From positions 310,001-374,000 of the forward strand of contig NZ_JAIWZC010000001.1 in NCBI RefSeq assembly GCF_020297485.1: DNA of 64,000 nucleotides, given 5' to 3'. Both the position numbers and the translations under genes were made by a program. Positions 42,886 to 50,642 of this stretch are shown piece after piece (within the stretch, counting starts at the first letter, position 1; every line of letters starts with the position of its first letter). The notes under the pieces are model-generated. The model did not search any database. It was not told where the DNA came from and saw only the letters and a list, made by a program, of their open reading frames with translations. Origin of the DNA: Enterocloster clostridioformis. Its GTDB lineage: Bacteria > Bacillota > Clostridia > Lachnospirales > Lachnospiraceae.

Positions 42886-42999
42886 ATGGTGCGTGTATGC
42901 ACCATAAAATATGTAAATGGTAAAGACAATAATGGTTTATTTCTGGAGATTGAGGATATAGATGCAGTTAGTGTGGTTTTGAAACAGGAGGATGGTTAA
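42886..42999 (+). CDS. Possible 37-residue protein
   Basis: An open frame of 37 codons (MVRVCTIKYVNGKDNNGLFL and onward to the TAA at 42997-42999) ends three bases before the next gene's GTG, so the two would be coupled. The amino acid make-up is protein-like, but no ribosome site precedes the ATG. It may instead be the tail of a gene whose start was lost. Function unknown. Confidence 0.35.
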   Translation: MVRVCTIKYVNGKDNNGLFLEIEDIDAVSVVLKQEDG

Positions 43000-43001
43000 T
43001 T

Positions 43002-43364
43002 GTGAAAGAAATATACATTACAGACAGTGAAAGGGAAAAATGCAGAAAGGTTGCAGATGCTTTTGCAGAGCTGTATGAGATTGAGAATATACTTGTCGTG
43101 GATGCGGGAAGATACGGATTTGTTAAGTTACAGTATTATAGACCGCCACAGGGTTTTGAAGATGCAATAACCTTTACGGACAGCCAGAGCATGTTTGAGA
43201 ACTTGTGGGAGGAATGGTTTGACACGCAGCTTTTTCTTTTGGCAAAAGGAACACCGATGGCAGGAATGGGATATAATGAGATATTCCGGTGTCTTCCAAA
43301 GGAGAAACAAGAGGAACTTATGAATAGAAAAGCCGGATTTGCAAAAACGGCAGGAATAGAATAA
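43002..43364 (+). CDS. Hypothetical ICE protein
   Basis: A 120-residue protein from GTG 43002 (SD CAGGAGG). I recognise it as a recurrent companion in this class of elements but know no function. It is acidic with aromatic clusters (VVDAGRYGFVKLQYYRPPQG, then SMFENLWEEWFDTQLFLLAK) and a C-terminal helix with KEKQEELMNRKAGF. There is no membrane segment or metal motif. It is followed by the first copy of the terminator-palindrome unit. Confidence 0.7.
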   Translation: MKEIYITDSEREKCRKVADAFAELYEIENILVVDAGRYGFVKLQYYRPPQGFEDAITFTDSQSMFENLWEEWFDTQLFLLAKGTPMAGMGYNEIFRCLPKEKQEELMNRKAGFAKTAGIE

Positions 43365-43370
43365 TCAGGT

Positions 43371-43455
43371 AACAGCGTTAGGGCAGTTATGAGTGAAATA
43401 CTTGTAGCTGCTTTTTTTGTGCTTTTGGACACGATGTCCAGAAGCGGGAAGGAGA
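43371..43455 (+). repeat. Terminator-palindrome unit, copy 1 (palindrome copy B)
   Basis: An 85-base unit: hairpin GCAGTTA/TAGCTGC with a seven-T tail (43383-43417), then GCTTTTGGACA, spacer CGA, TGTCCAGAAGC (43421-43445), then GGGAAGGAGA, the SD of the next gene. A second copy lies at 46462-46549. No promoter fits between terminator and SD. Confidence 0.85.
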
Positions 43456-43464
43456 GATATACAA

Positions 43465-44115
43465 ATGGAATCAATGAGAGACATTAACAGGGTAATGGAG
43501 CGTGAGATAGCGAAAGGGAGCTGCCCTTTGAAGCTGGATCATATTGAATTTGGGGATTATTCGTATCAGGAGATAACATCAAAAGAGAAATTGCTGGAGG
43601 TGTTATCGTATTTGTTGCGGATAGGTAATTTCAAGCAGTATGCCGGAAAGACTATCCTAAATAATGTTTATATGGACCTGCGAGGAAAAAAGCCTGTATT
43701 TAAGAGAACCAAGACAGCTATGGAAAGAAATAATATATTTGCAACAATCAGAAGGTATGCAAAGAAGCTAAAGCCGCAGTATAATGGAGATGTATATCTG
43801 GAAACGGTCAGATGTTATTTCGATATACCGCAAGAAAATCTGGAAAAATGCCGATATACATATCAGGGGAACGAAACATACGCCTTTCTGATGTCGGATA
43901 AATATATCATGGCACTATATACGCATTGTCTGGTGGCAAGAAAAGAAGCTGCCATGCAGGATGTGCAGGTGGAAGGGCTTACAGAAAAAGAGTATGGAAT
44001 GGTCAGGCTGGAGAATGCAGGGGATGTTTTGTTTCAGGCATTATTATTAGATAGTGTAAAAGGTGATATTAGTAATAATATGTATGCTGAACTGATAACA
44101 ATTTTACTATGTTAA
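43465..44115 (+). CDS. Hypothetical protein in the cargo interval
   Basis: A 216-residue protein that I do not recognise. The start is ATG 43465 because the SD GGAAGGAGA is correctly spaced; an upstream in-frame ATG lies in the palindrome. It is basic in the middle ([33 protein letters not shown]) and could bind nucleic acid. The last 25 or so codons (about 44040-44115) are much richer in A and T than the rest, like the cargo gene that follows, so the natural C-terminus may have been replaced when that DNA arrived. It is 16 bases ahead of the nuclease/SEC-C gene. Confidence 0.65.
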   Translation: MESMRDINRVMEREIAKGSCPLKLDHIEFGDYSYQEITSKEKLLEVLSYLLRIGNFKQYAGKTILNNVYMDLRGKKPVFKRTKTAMERNNIFATIRRYAKKLKPQYNGDVYLETVRCYFDIPQENLEKCRYTYQGNETYAFLMSDKYIMALYTHCLVARKEAAMQDVQVEGLTEKEYGMVRLENAGDVLFQALLLDSVKGDISNNMYAELITILLC

Positions 44116-44131
44116 AGAAAGAAGGCTATAT

Positions 44132-46453
44132 ATGGAAGAATTTGATTTGGACAATATTACACCAGAAATGGTTTTAGAAAATATGAAAAAGAATGGGGAG
44201 ATTGATGAGGAATCATATACAGAAGTTAAATTCCAGTTTGAGGATATAGAAGATGTAGGTGTGTTGAATGATTACCAGATATTTGAAAAGGCTTATAAAA
44301 ATAATAGAATTCACAAATGTGTGGAGATGGTATTAAAAATAGCATTAGAAAATTCTAACAATTTAAAAAAATGTATGCTTAGATCTAATTGCTTAAAGAA
44401 CCCGATGGGTATGAAGTATACCGAAACAGATTATAAAAAGACAATGCAGATTATGATAAATGCATTTAAAAAGGCTGAAGAAATGAAATTCGAAAATCAA
44501 ATCGTGAGTCAGATTGGAGAGATGCTTTTATATACGCATTGTTTTTATCATAACAGCCAAACAAATACGCAAAAATTGGAAATGAACACATTTTCTCAAT
44601 ATTCTTTGTCAAAGCAATTGAGAATGATTTGTATATTTATACAGGATCAGAGTAGATTGATGAAAGAGGAGCTTTATAAAAGTAGGAAGAAATCATTTCG
44701 TACAGGAATGGAGATGAACATTGCTAATAGACCAGTGGATCACTTTCCTCAAGAGAAGATTTCGTTTTCGGATAATTATGAGGGGATGTTGGAATATTTC
44801 AATACAATAATTCATTTTGTGTACTATTCAAAGAAAAAGGATTTAAAGAAAAATGACATTGGTGAGCATGGGGATATTCATCCATTTGGCATACCTGAAT
44901 TTGAGCAACTAACATATATCGCTCAACAAAGAAGGATGTATGAGCTATTAGAAGAAAAGTTTAGATATGGGGAATGGGGAGTAGAATTAGTACATAATCA
45001 AAATAATCAAAATGTATATTTATTTAAACCAGAAAGAAAAGATAAATTCAAAAGCCATATTACAGCTTCCATTAGGAGAGAATACCAGTATAAGTCAAAT
45101 ATTACTCGGTATGCAAATTTTCAAAAAGTTGAAAGGGCAATGGTTGCAGTAGAAAAACTTGCCCTACAAATTGAAATAGATAATATAGAGAAATTTAAAG
45201 TGGACAGAAGGCTATATAAGGAAGCAACAGAAGTTGTTTCTAGTCTGATTACTGTTTATAGGGATTTGACAAAGAAATATTATTTTCAGTGTAAGTTTGA
45301 TGGTATTACAGTAGATGATTTGATAAATATGTATGAGTTTTTATATACATATAGTCAGATTTACATGGAATCTGCTTCAAAGCATTTTAATCAAGATGAT
45401 TATACTACATATAAGTATATAGTTCCGGTAGTCAGTTTAGAGTATTTACTTAATGAGTTTGTTCTTTTATATGGGTATGAAAGGAACTTAGCAAAGAAAT
45501 TATTGGATAATTTTGTATATCATGAACATTTGAAAAAAGAGGAGGGAGACATTTTTTCTAGACCCTTATTAAAAGTTAATAAAAGTCAGGTATTGCTATG
45601 TGAATCATTGATAGAACAAATCAATATTGAAAGAAATGTTGAACAATGGTTGAAGAAATATGATGTTGATTTAACTCCAGTAGGCTATCAGTTTGAGGAT
45701 AAATTAAGAAAAAAATTAGGTTCAATAAATGGAATTGAAGTAAATACTAATAAATTTACGTTTAATGCATATGATGGCAAAGATGTTGAATTTGATTTTA
45801 TAGGAACATTTGATGATTACCTATTATTATTTGAATTTAAGTCAGTTTTGATTCCTTATGATGAATCGGAAGTATTAAAGAGAGAGGGTGTCATAAAAGA
45901 AGGAGTTGAACAAATAAAAAGGCGGTGTGAAATTGTTAAATATGATTGGGATAAAATCAGAGAAAATGTGAATATTTCGTTGCCTGAAAAAACTTATCCA
46001 GAAGATAGAATTATAAAATTGGTGTGCACAAATGTATATGATTTTACTACATTAGTTATAGATGGAATAATGATTACAGATGAATCAACATTATTAAAGT
46101 ATTTTACAGATCCATTTGTTGCTATATATTCAAAAGAGAGTAGAATGACGGAAGTATTAAGTGCTGAATTTCTATGGAAGGATGGAAAACCTTCCGTTTC
46201 GGAGTTTGTAGCATATTTGAAAAAACCCGTAACAATAGGACAAATAACTGAATGTCTGGAAGATGAAATAAAAACTATTCCAGCTTTTGAAGATGACTAT
46301 TTGATAGCATTTGAGGATGTTTGCTTGTCTAAAGATCCGTTTAGAGAAACAATAAATCAAAAAAGACAAATTATAAAAGGAAAAAAGATATACCCAAATG
46401 ATCCATGTCCATGTGGTAGTGGGAAAAAGTACAAAAAATGTTGTGGAAAATAA
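44132..46453 (+). CDS. Cargo: PD-(D/E)XK nuclease-like protein with C-terminal SEC-C motif
   Basis: A 773-residue protein of low GC, unlike its neighbours, so recently acquired. Residues 1-510 are mostly helical without a recognised domain. Residues about 520-600 look like a PD-(D/E)XK nuclease core: [10 protein letters not shown], then [13 protein letters not shown] (Asp555) and FEFKS (Glu568, Lys570) in the spacing of the active site. The C-terminus is a SEC-C zinc motif, [15 protein letters not shown]. Such composite nucleases sit among cargo genes of mobile elements, and a role in anti-phage or anti-plasmid defence is plausible but unproven. It lies between two repeat units. Confidence 0.8.
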   Translation: MEEFDLDNITPEMVLENMKKNGEIDEESYTEVKFQFEDIEDVGVLNDYQIFEKAYKNNRIHKCVEMVLKIALENSNNLKKCMLRSNCLKNPMGMKYTETDYKKTMQIMINAFKKAEEMKFENQIVSQIGEMLLYTHCFYHNSQTNTQKLEMNTFSQYSLSKQLRMICIFIQDQSRLMKEELYKSRKKSFRTGMEMNIANRPVDHFPQEKISFSDNYEGMLEYFNTIIHFVYYSKKKDLKKNDIGEHGDIHPFGIPEFEQLTYIAQQRRMYELLEEKFRYGEWGVELVHNQNNQNVYLFKPERKDKFKSHITASIRREYQYKSNITRYANFQKVERAMVAVEKLALQIEIDNIEKFKVDRRLYKEATEVVSSLITVYRDLTKKYYFQCKFDGITVDDLINMYEFLYTYSQIYMESASKHFNQDDYTTYKYIVPVVSLEYLLNEFVLLYGYERNLAKKLLDNFVYHEHLKKEEGDIFSRPLLKVNKSQVLLCESLIEQINIERNVEQWLKKYDVDLTPVGYQFEDKLRKKLGSINGIEVNTNKFTFNAYDGKDVEFDFIGTFDDYLLLFEFKSVLIPYDESEVLKREGVIKEGVEQIKRRCEIVKYDWDKIRENVNISLPEKTYPEDRIIKLVCTNVYDFTTLVIDGIMITDESTLLKYFTDPFVAIYSKESRMTEVLSAEFLWKDGKPSVSEFVAYLKKPVTIGQITECLEDEIKTIPAFEDDYLIAFEDVCLSKDPFRETINQKRQIIKGKKIYPNDPCPCGSGKKYKKCCGK

Positions 46454-46461
46454 TATAATAT

Positions 46462-46549
46462 AACAGCGTCAGGGCAGTTATAAGTCGAGAGATTTGTAGC
46501 TGCCCTTTTTTATTGCTTTTGGACACGATGTCCAGAAGCGGAAAGGAGA
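46462..46549 (+). repeat. Terminator-palindrome unit, copy 2 (palindrome copy C)
   Basis: An 88-base unit: hairpin GGGCAGTTA/TAGCTGCCC with a T tail (46472-46511), then GCTTTTGGACA, spacer CGA, TGTCCAGAAGC (46515-46539), identical to copy 1 over the palindrome, then GGAAAGGAGA. Overall about 80 percent identical to copy 1. Confidence 0.85.
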
Positions 46550-46552
46550 ATT

Positions 46553-46591
46553 ATGAGGTATTTATTACATCGGCTGTATGTTCCACCTTAG
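46553..46591 (+). CDS. Possible 12-residue leader peptide
   Basis: Right after the second repeat unit, a good SD (GAAAGGAG) and ATG open a frame of 12 codons, MRYLLHRLYVPP, ending 40 bases before the PcfB gene. It may be a translated leader or the broken start of a former gene. Confidence 0.35.
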   Translation: MRYLLHRLYVPP

Positions 46592-46631
46592 CGGAGCATA
46601 CGCACATGGAAGATGCAGATCGGAGGTACTT

Positions 46632-47108
46632 ATGCAAGAGGAAGTAACGCAGAAAACAATTGCTCTTGTAATTAAGACCGCTAAACTGGATGCCAACGTC
46701 TTGAAAGCTGCAATGCGGATGTATCTGAACCACCGCAGGCAGAAAGCACAGAAAACGCATGGTAAAACTTCTGTGAAAAAGCTGGTTGGCGAAGGCGTGG
46801 GAGTTTCGTCTATCGAAGTGACGGACGGCAATATCAAATCCTTTGAGCGGGTAGCTCGTAAATATAATGTTGATTTCGCCGTCAAGAAAGACAAGACAAC
46901 GGACCCGCCGAAATATGTGGTATTTTTCAAGGGCAGGGATGCCGATGCGGTAGCACAGGCATTCAAGGAATTTGTTTATGGTAATGAGAAACGAAAGAGC
47001 AGAACTTCCGTAAGGGAGAAACTGAAACGCTTCAGGGATGCAGTATCACAGAATAAGAACAGAGAACGGAGCCGGGAAAAGAATAAGGACAGGGGGCAGA
47101 GCCTTTGA
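46632..47108 (+). CDS. PcfB/DUF3801 family conjugation protein
   Basis: A 158-residue protein of the PcfB (DUF3801) family, an accessory of the coupling protein in Gram-positive conjugation. The core is TQKTIALVIKTAKLDANVLK and the VARKYNVDFAVKKDKTTDPP region, with a strongly basic C-terminus (KKRSRTSVREKLKRFRD-like, ending in Lys/Arg/Glu repeats) suited to DNA binding. The start ATG 46632 follows CGGAGG. Its stop overlaps the TTG start of the VirD4 gene, so both are made together. Confidence 0.85.
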   Translation: MQEEVTQKTIALVIKTAKLDANVLKAAMRMYLNHRRQKAQKTHGKTSVKKLVGEGVGVSSIEVTDGNIKSFERVARKYNVDFAVKKDKTTDPPKYVVFFKGRDADAVAQAFKEFVYGNEKRKSRTSVREKLKRFRDAVSQNKNRERSREKNKDRGQSL

Positions 47109-48958
47109 GTAACATCATTGAGGGCATAACCAAAGACCTGAAAGCTATCCCGAAAAATCTGAAAGCAAAAGCAGGCGGTATGGATACCAAGAAGCTGGTG
47201 CTTTTGAATCTGCCCTATATCTTTGTTGGATATTTCTGTGATAAGGTTGCATGGCTGTGGAGAGTATCAGAAGGTACAAATGCTTCTGATAAGATGATGG
47301 CAGTCATGAACCGTTTTGATAAGCTGTTTGCCAATCCTTTGCCCAGCTTACACCCAAGAGATTTATTGATTGGTGTGGCAGGTGGCATAGCACTCCGACT
47401 TGTGGTGTATTACAAAGCCAAGAATGCCAAGAAGTTCCGGCAGGGTGTAGAATACGGCTCCGCAAGGTGGGGAAATGCCAAGGACATAGAGCCATATATG
47501 GACTCTGTGTTTGAAAATAATGTCCTTCTGACACAGACAGAACGGCTGATGATGTCCGGCAGACCGAAAGAGCCGAAGTATGCAAGAAATAAAAATATTC
47601 TTGTTATTGGTGGCTCCGGTTCCGGCAAGACTCGTTTTTTTGTGAAGCCAAATCTGATGCAGATGCACTCGTCTTATGTTGTCACTGATCCGAAAGGTAC
47701 GGTACTGGTGGAGTGCGGAAAAATGTTAAAAAGGGGCAAGTACAAGATAAAAGTTTTGAATACCATAAACTTTGCTAAATCCATGCATTACAATCCTTTC
47801 GCCTACATTCGGAGCGAAAAGGATATTTTGAAACTTGTAAACACGATTATAGTCAACACCAAAGGAGAGGGACAGCAATCCGGTGAGGACTTTTGGGTCA
47901 AGGCGGAAAAGCTCTATTACATGGCACTTATCGCTTATATCTGGTATGAAGCTCCGGAAGAGGAGCAAAATTTCGCAATGCTGATTGATATGATAGATGC
48001 CAGCGAAGCCAGAGAGGACGATGAGAATTTCAAAAATGCCGTAGATTTATTGTTTGAGGAGCTGGAAGCGGATAAACCCAATCATTTTGCAGTAAGACAG
48101 TACAAGAAGTACAAACTTGCTGCCGGAAAGACAGCGAAATCAATTTTGATTAGCTGCGGTGCGAGGTTAGCACCATTTGATATTAAGGAGCTGCGTGACC
48201 TTATGGAATATGACGAGCTGGAACTTGATACTCTGGGAGAGGAAAAGACGGCATTATTCGTTATTATTTCCGATACCGATGCCACATTTAATTTTGTGGT
48301 ATCAATCATGTATTCACAGCTCTTTAACCTGCTTTGTGATAAAGCAGATGATGTTTATAACGGAAGGCTCCCGGTTCATGTGCGTATGCTCCTTGATGAG
48401 TTTGCGAACATCGGGCAGATTCCACAGTTTGAGAAGCTGATCGCTACAATCCGTAGCCGTGAAATATCAGCTTCTATTATTTTGCAGTCAAAATCCCAGC
48501 TCAAGGCGATTTATAAGGACAATGCCGACACTATAGAGGGCAACTGTGATACCACCTTATTCCTTGGAGGAAAGGAAAAGACCACGTTAAAAGAGTTGGC
48601 GGAAGTATTGGGTAAAGAAACGATTGACCTTTATAATACCTCGGATACAAGAGGTACGAGCCAGTCCTACGGTCTGAATTACCAAAAGACCGGAAAAGAG
48701 CTTATGAGTCAGGATGAGATAGCGGTCATGGATGGCGGAAAATGTATCATGCAGCTTAGGGGTGTGAGACCTTTTTTCTCAGATAAGTTTGATATAACAA
48801 AGCACAGGCGATACAAGGAGCTGTCCGATTTTGACCCGAAAAATGCCTTTGACATTGAGGACTATGTGAAACATCTGCATCGCATGAAGGTCACACCGGA
48901 CACAGAGGTAGATGATGCCTTTGATTGTGGAGAAGTTGGGGGCGATACAACGAAATAG
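47105..48958 (+). CDS. VirD4-like coupling ATPase (CD1115 family)
   Basis: The 617-residue type IV coupling protein that links the relaxase-DNA complex to the transfer channel. It has N-terminal membrane segments (LVLLNLPYIFVGYFCDKVAW; DLLIGVAGGIALRLVVYY), Walker A VIGGSGSGKTRFFVKPNLMQ (about 165-180) and Walker B RMLLDEFANIGQIPQFEKLI (about 430). The start is TTG 47105, overlapping the stop of PcfB. The C-terminus is complete. After the stop come two palindrome copies and a terminator before the next gene. Confidence 0.94.
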   Translation: MSNIIEGITKDLKAIPKNLKAKAGGMDTKKLVLLNLPYIFVGYFCDKVAWLWRVSEGTNASDKMMAVMNRFDKLFANPLPSLHPRDLLIGVAGGIALRLVVYYKAKNAKKFRQGVEYGSARWGNAKDIEPYMDSVFENNVLLTQTERLMMSGRPKEPKYARNKNILVIGGSGSGKTRFFVKPNLMQMHSSYVVTDPKGTVLVECGKMLKRGKYKIKVLNTINFAKSMHYNPFAYIRSEKDILKLVNTIIVNTKGEGQQSGEDFWVKAEKLYYMALIAYIWYEAPEEEQNFAMLIDMIDASEAREDDENFKNAVDLLFEELEADKPNHFAVRQYKKYKLAAGKTAKSILISCGARLAPFDIKELRDLMEYDELELDTLGEEKTALFVIISDTDATFNFVVSIMYSQLFNLLCDKADDVYNGRLPVHVRMLLDEFANIGQIPQFEKLIATIRSREISASIILQSKSQLKAIYKDNADTIEGNCDTTLFLGGKEKTTLKELAEVLGKETIDLYNTSDTRGTSQSYGLNYQKTGKELMSQDEIAVMDGGKCIMQLRGVRPFFSDKFDITKHRRYKELSDFDPKNAFDIEDYVKHLHRMKVTPDTEVDDAFDCGEVGGDTTK

Positions 48959-48960
48959 CT

Positions 48961-48985
48961 ACTTTTGGACAGAATGTCTAAAGGT
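48961..48985. repeat. ICE palindrome, copy D
   Basis: ACTTTTGGACA, spacer GAA, TGTCTAAAGGT. All positions pair if read as RNA with two G-U pairs. It starts two bases after the virD4 stop. Confidence 0.72.
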
Positions 48986-49017
48986 GTAGAACTGACAACT
49001 GAATATGGAACCATTAG

Positions 49018-49041
49018 CCTCTGGACATTGTGTCCAGAAGT
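49018..49041. repeat. ICE palindrome, copy E
   Basis: CCTCTGGACA, spacer TTG, TGTCCAGAAG; the central eight positions on each side match perfectly. It sits just before the terminator at 49044. Confidence 0.75.
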
Positions 49042-49043
49042 AA

Positions 49044-49091
49044 AAAGAGTTTTGTTGTGTATGCTGATACATCTCAAAACTCTTTCTTTTT
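49044..49091 (+). terminator. Intra-operon terminator before the VirB gene block
   Basis: AAAGAGTTTTG (49044-49054) pairs perfectly with CAAAACTCTTT (49075-49085), followed by CTTTTT. It separates virD4 from the Maff2-VirB6-VirB4 block. Confidence 0.85.
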
Positions 49092-49125
49092 GAAAAAATT
49101 AAGAGAAAGAACGAGGTAGATTAAA

Positions 49126-49341
49126 ATGTCATTTTTTACAACAGCAGTAACAGGATTAAAGACGGTAGTAACCGCAATCGGAGCAGGTGTAGGCGTGTGG
49201 GGAGTTATCAATCTCCTGGAGGGTTATGGTAATGATAATCCCGGTGCAAAGTCACAGGGTATCAAGCAGCTTATGTCCGGAGGCGGTATTATTATCGTAG
49301 CACAGACGGTGATTCCACAGCTTTCAACGCTGTTCTCATAA
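49126..49341 (+). CDS. Maff2 family small membrane protein (VirB2-like)
   Basis: A 71-residue protein of the Maff2 family with two hydrophobic helices (VTAIGAGVGVWGVINLLEGY and GGGIIIVAQTVIPQLSTLFS) separated by a short polar loop. Its size, topology and position before VirB6 make it the probable equivalent of the VirB2 pilin or channel subunit. It has a modest SD (GAGGTAG). Three bases separate it from the VirB6 gene, so translation is likely coupled. Confidence 0.85.
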   Translation: MSFFTTAVTGLKTVVTAIGAGVGVWGVINLLEGYGNDNPGAKSQGIKQLMSGGGIIIVAQTVIPQLSTLFS

Positions 49342-49344
49342 TTC

Positions 49345-50217
49345 ATGGGGTCAATCATTGAGAAAATCACTGAATTTATAAAGGAAATGCTGCAAGGATG
49401 GGTGCTGGACAATCTTGAAACGATGTTTACTGACGTGAATACGAAAGTAGGAACAATTGCCGGAGAGGTTGGGCAGACACCCAGCTCTTGGAACGCAGGT
49501 ATTTTTTCCATGATAGATAACCTGTCAGATACAGTCATGGTGCCCATAGCAGGGATGATCATCAGTGCGATTCTCTGCTATGAGCTGATTACCATGGTAA
49601 TGGATAAGAATAACATGCATGAGATGGGAAGCGAGTTTTTCTTCCGTTATCTTGTGAAAGCATGTATTGCGGTATTGCTTGTCAGCTATACCTCTGACAT
49701 TACCATGGCAATTTTTGATGTGGGCAACCATATCGTTACAAGTGCAGCAGGAGTCATTACAGGTTCCACGACACTTGATGTGACGAGTACATTACAGTCC
49801 ATGTTTAACAGCCAGCTCTCCACCATGGGGATAGGCGAACTGATAGGACTTGGAATAGAGACCATGATTGTCAGCTTATGTATGAAGATCATTTCCCTGC
49901 TAATCACCGTCATGCTATATGGGCGAATGATTGAAATATACCTTTATGTTTCAGTGGCTCCGGTTCCGTTTGCAACACTCAGTAACCGGGAATGGGGCGG
50001 TATCGGAAGTAACTATATCAAGGGACTTTGTGCTTTGGCATTTCAGGGATTTTTCATCATGGTATGTGTGGCAATCTATGCAGTGCTGGTATCCAGTGTT
50101 GCAGTTGCAGGAAATCTTCACACGGCTTTATGGTCGGTGGCAGCATATACCGTTATCCTGTGCTTCAGCTTATTTAAGACAGGTTCCCTTAGCAAATCTA
50201 TTTTTAATGCACATTAA
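49345..50217 (+). CDS. VirB6/TrbL-like channel protein (CD1112 family)
   Basis: A 290-residue polytopic membrane protein of the mating channel, with about six helices (VMVPIAGMIISAILCYELIT; ACIAVLLVSYTSDITMAIFD; MIVSLCMKIISLLITVMLYG; GLCALAFQGFFIMVCVAIYA). The family forms the inner-membrane pore part of type IV secretion systems. No ribosome site is obvious before ATG 49345, in line with coupling to the Maff2 gene. PrgI follows after 32 bases. Confidence 0.88.
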   Translation: MGSIIEKITEFIKEMLQGWVLDNLETMFTDVNTKVGTIAGEVGQTPSSWNAGIFSMIDNLSDTVMVPIAGMIISAILCYELITMVMDKNNMHEMGSEFFFRYLVKACIAVLLVSYTSDITMAIFDVGNHIVTSAAGVITGSTTLDVTSTLQSMFNSQLSTMGIGELIGLGIETMIVSLCMKIISLLITVMLYGRMIEIYLYVSVAPVPFATLSNREWGGIGSNYIKGLCALAFQGFFIMVCVAIYAVLVSSVAVAGNLHTALWSVAAYTVILCFSLFKTGSLSKSIFNAH

Positions 50218-50249
50218 AGCAGCGTTATACATCAGGAAGGAGGCTGTTT

Positions 50250-50642
50250 ATGGCAATATCAGTCGCAGTGCCGAAGAATTTAAGCGGCATCAAGACAAAG
50301 GTGGCAATGAATCTGACAAAACGTCAGCTCATCTGTTTTGGTGCGGCAGGTGCGGTTGGAATTCCTTTTTATATCTTTACCAAAGATATCATCGGGACAC
50401 AGGCATCCGCACTGATCATGGTGGCTGTCATGCTGCCGTTTTTCTTTCTGGCAATGTATGAAAAGGACGGTTTTCCGGCAGAAAAGATTCTGTACTTTAT
50501 GATAAGGCAGAAATTCCTCACACCGGGAATACGCCCCTATAAATCAGAAAATCTCTACAATCAGTTAGAGGAACAGGAAAAAATGAAGAAGGAGGTGAGT
50601 TACCTTGAAGCAAAAGCCAAAGGCAAAATTACAGGGCAGTAA
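50250..50642 (+). CDS. PrgI family membrane protein (VirB3-like)
   Basis: A 130-residue protein with two membrane helices (FGAAGAVGIPFYIFTKDIIG; SALIMVAVMLPFFFLAMYEK), equivalent to VirB3 and typically paired with VirB4, with which it interacts. An N-terminal basic segment and a C-terminal coiled region (NQLEEQEKMKKEVSYLEAKA) lie in the cytoplasm. The coding end overlaps the start of virB4 by 38 bases, and the virB4 SD lies inside this gene. Confidence 0.88.
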   Translation: MAISVAVPKNLSGIKTKVAMNLTKRQLICFGAAGAVGIPFYIFTKDIIGTQASALIMVAVMLPFFFLAMYEKDGFPAEKILYFMIRQKFLTPGIRPYKSENLYNQLEEQEKMKKEVSYLEAKAKGKITGQ

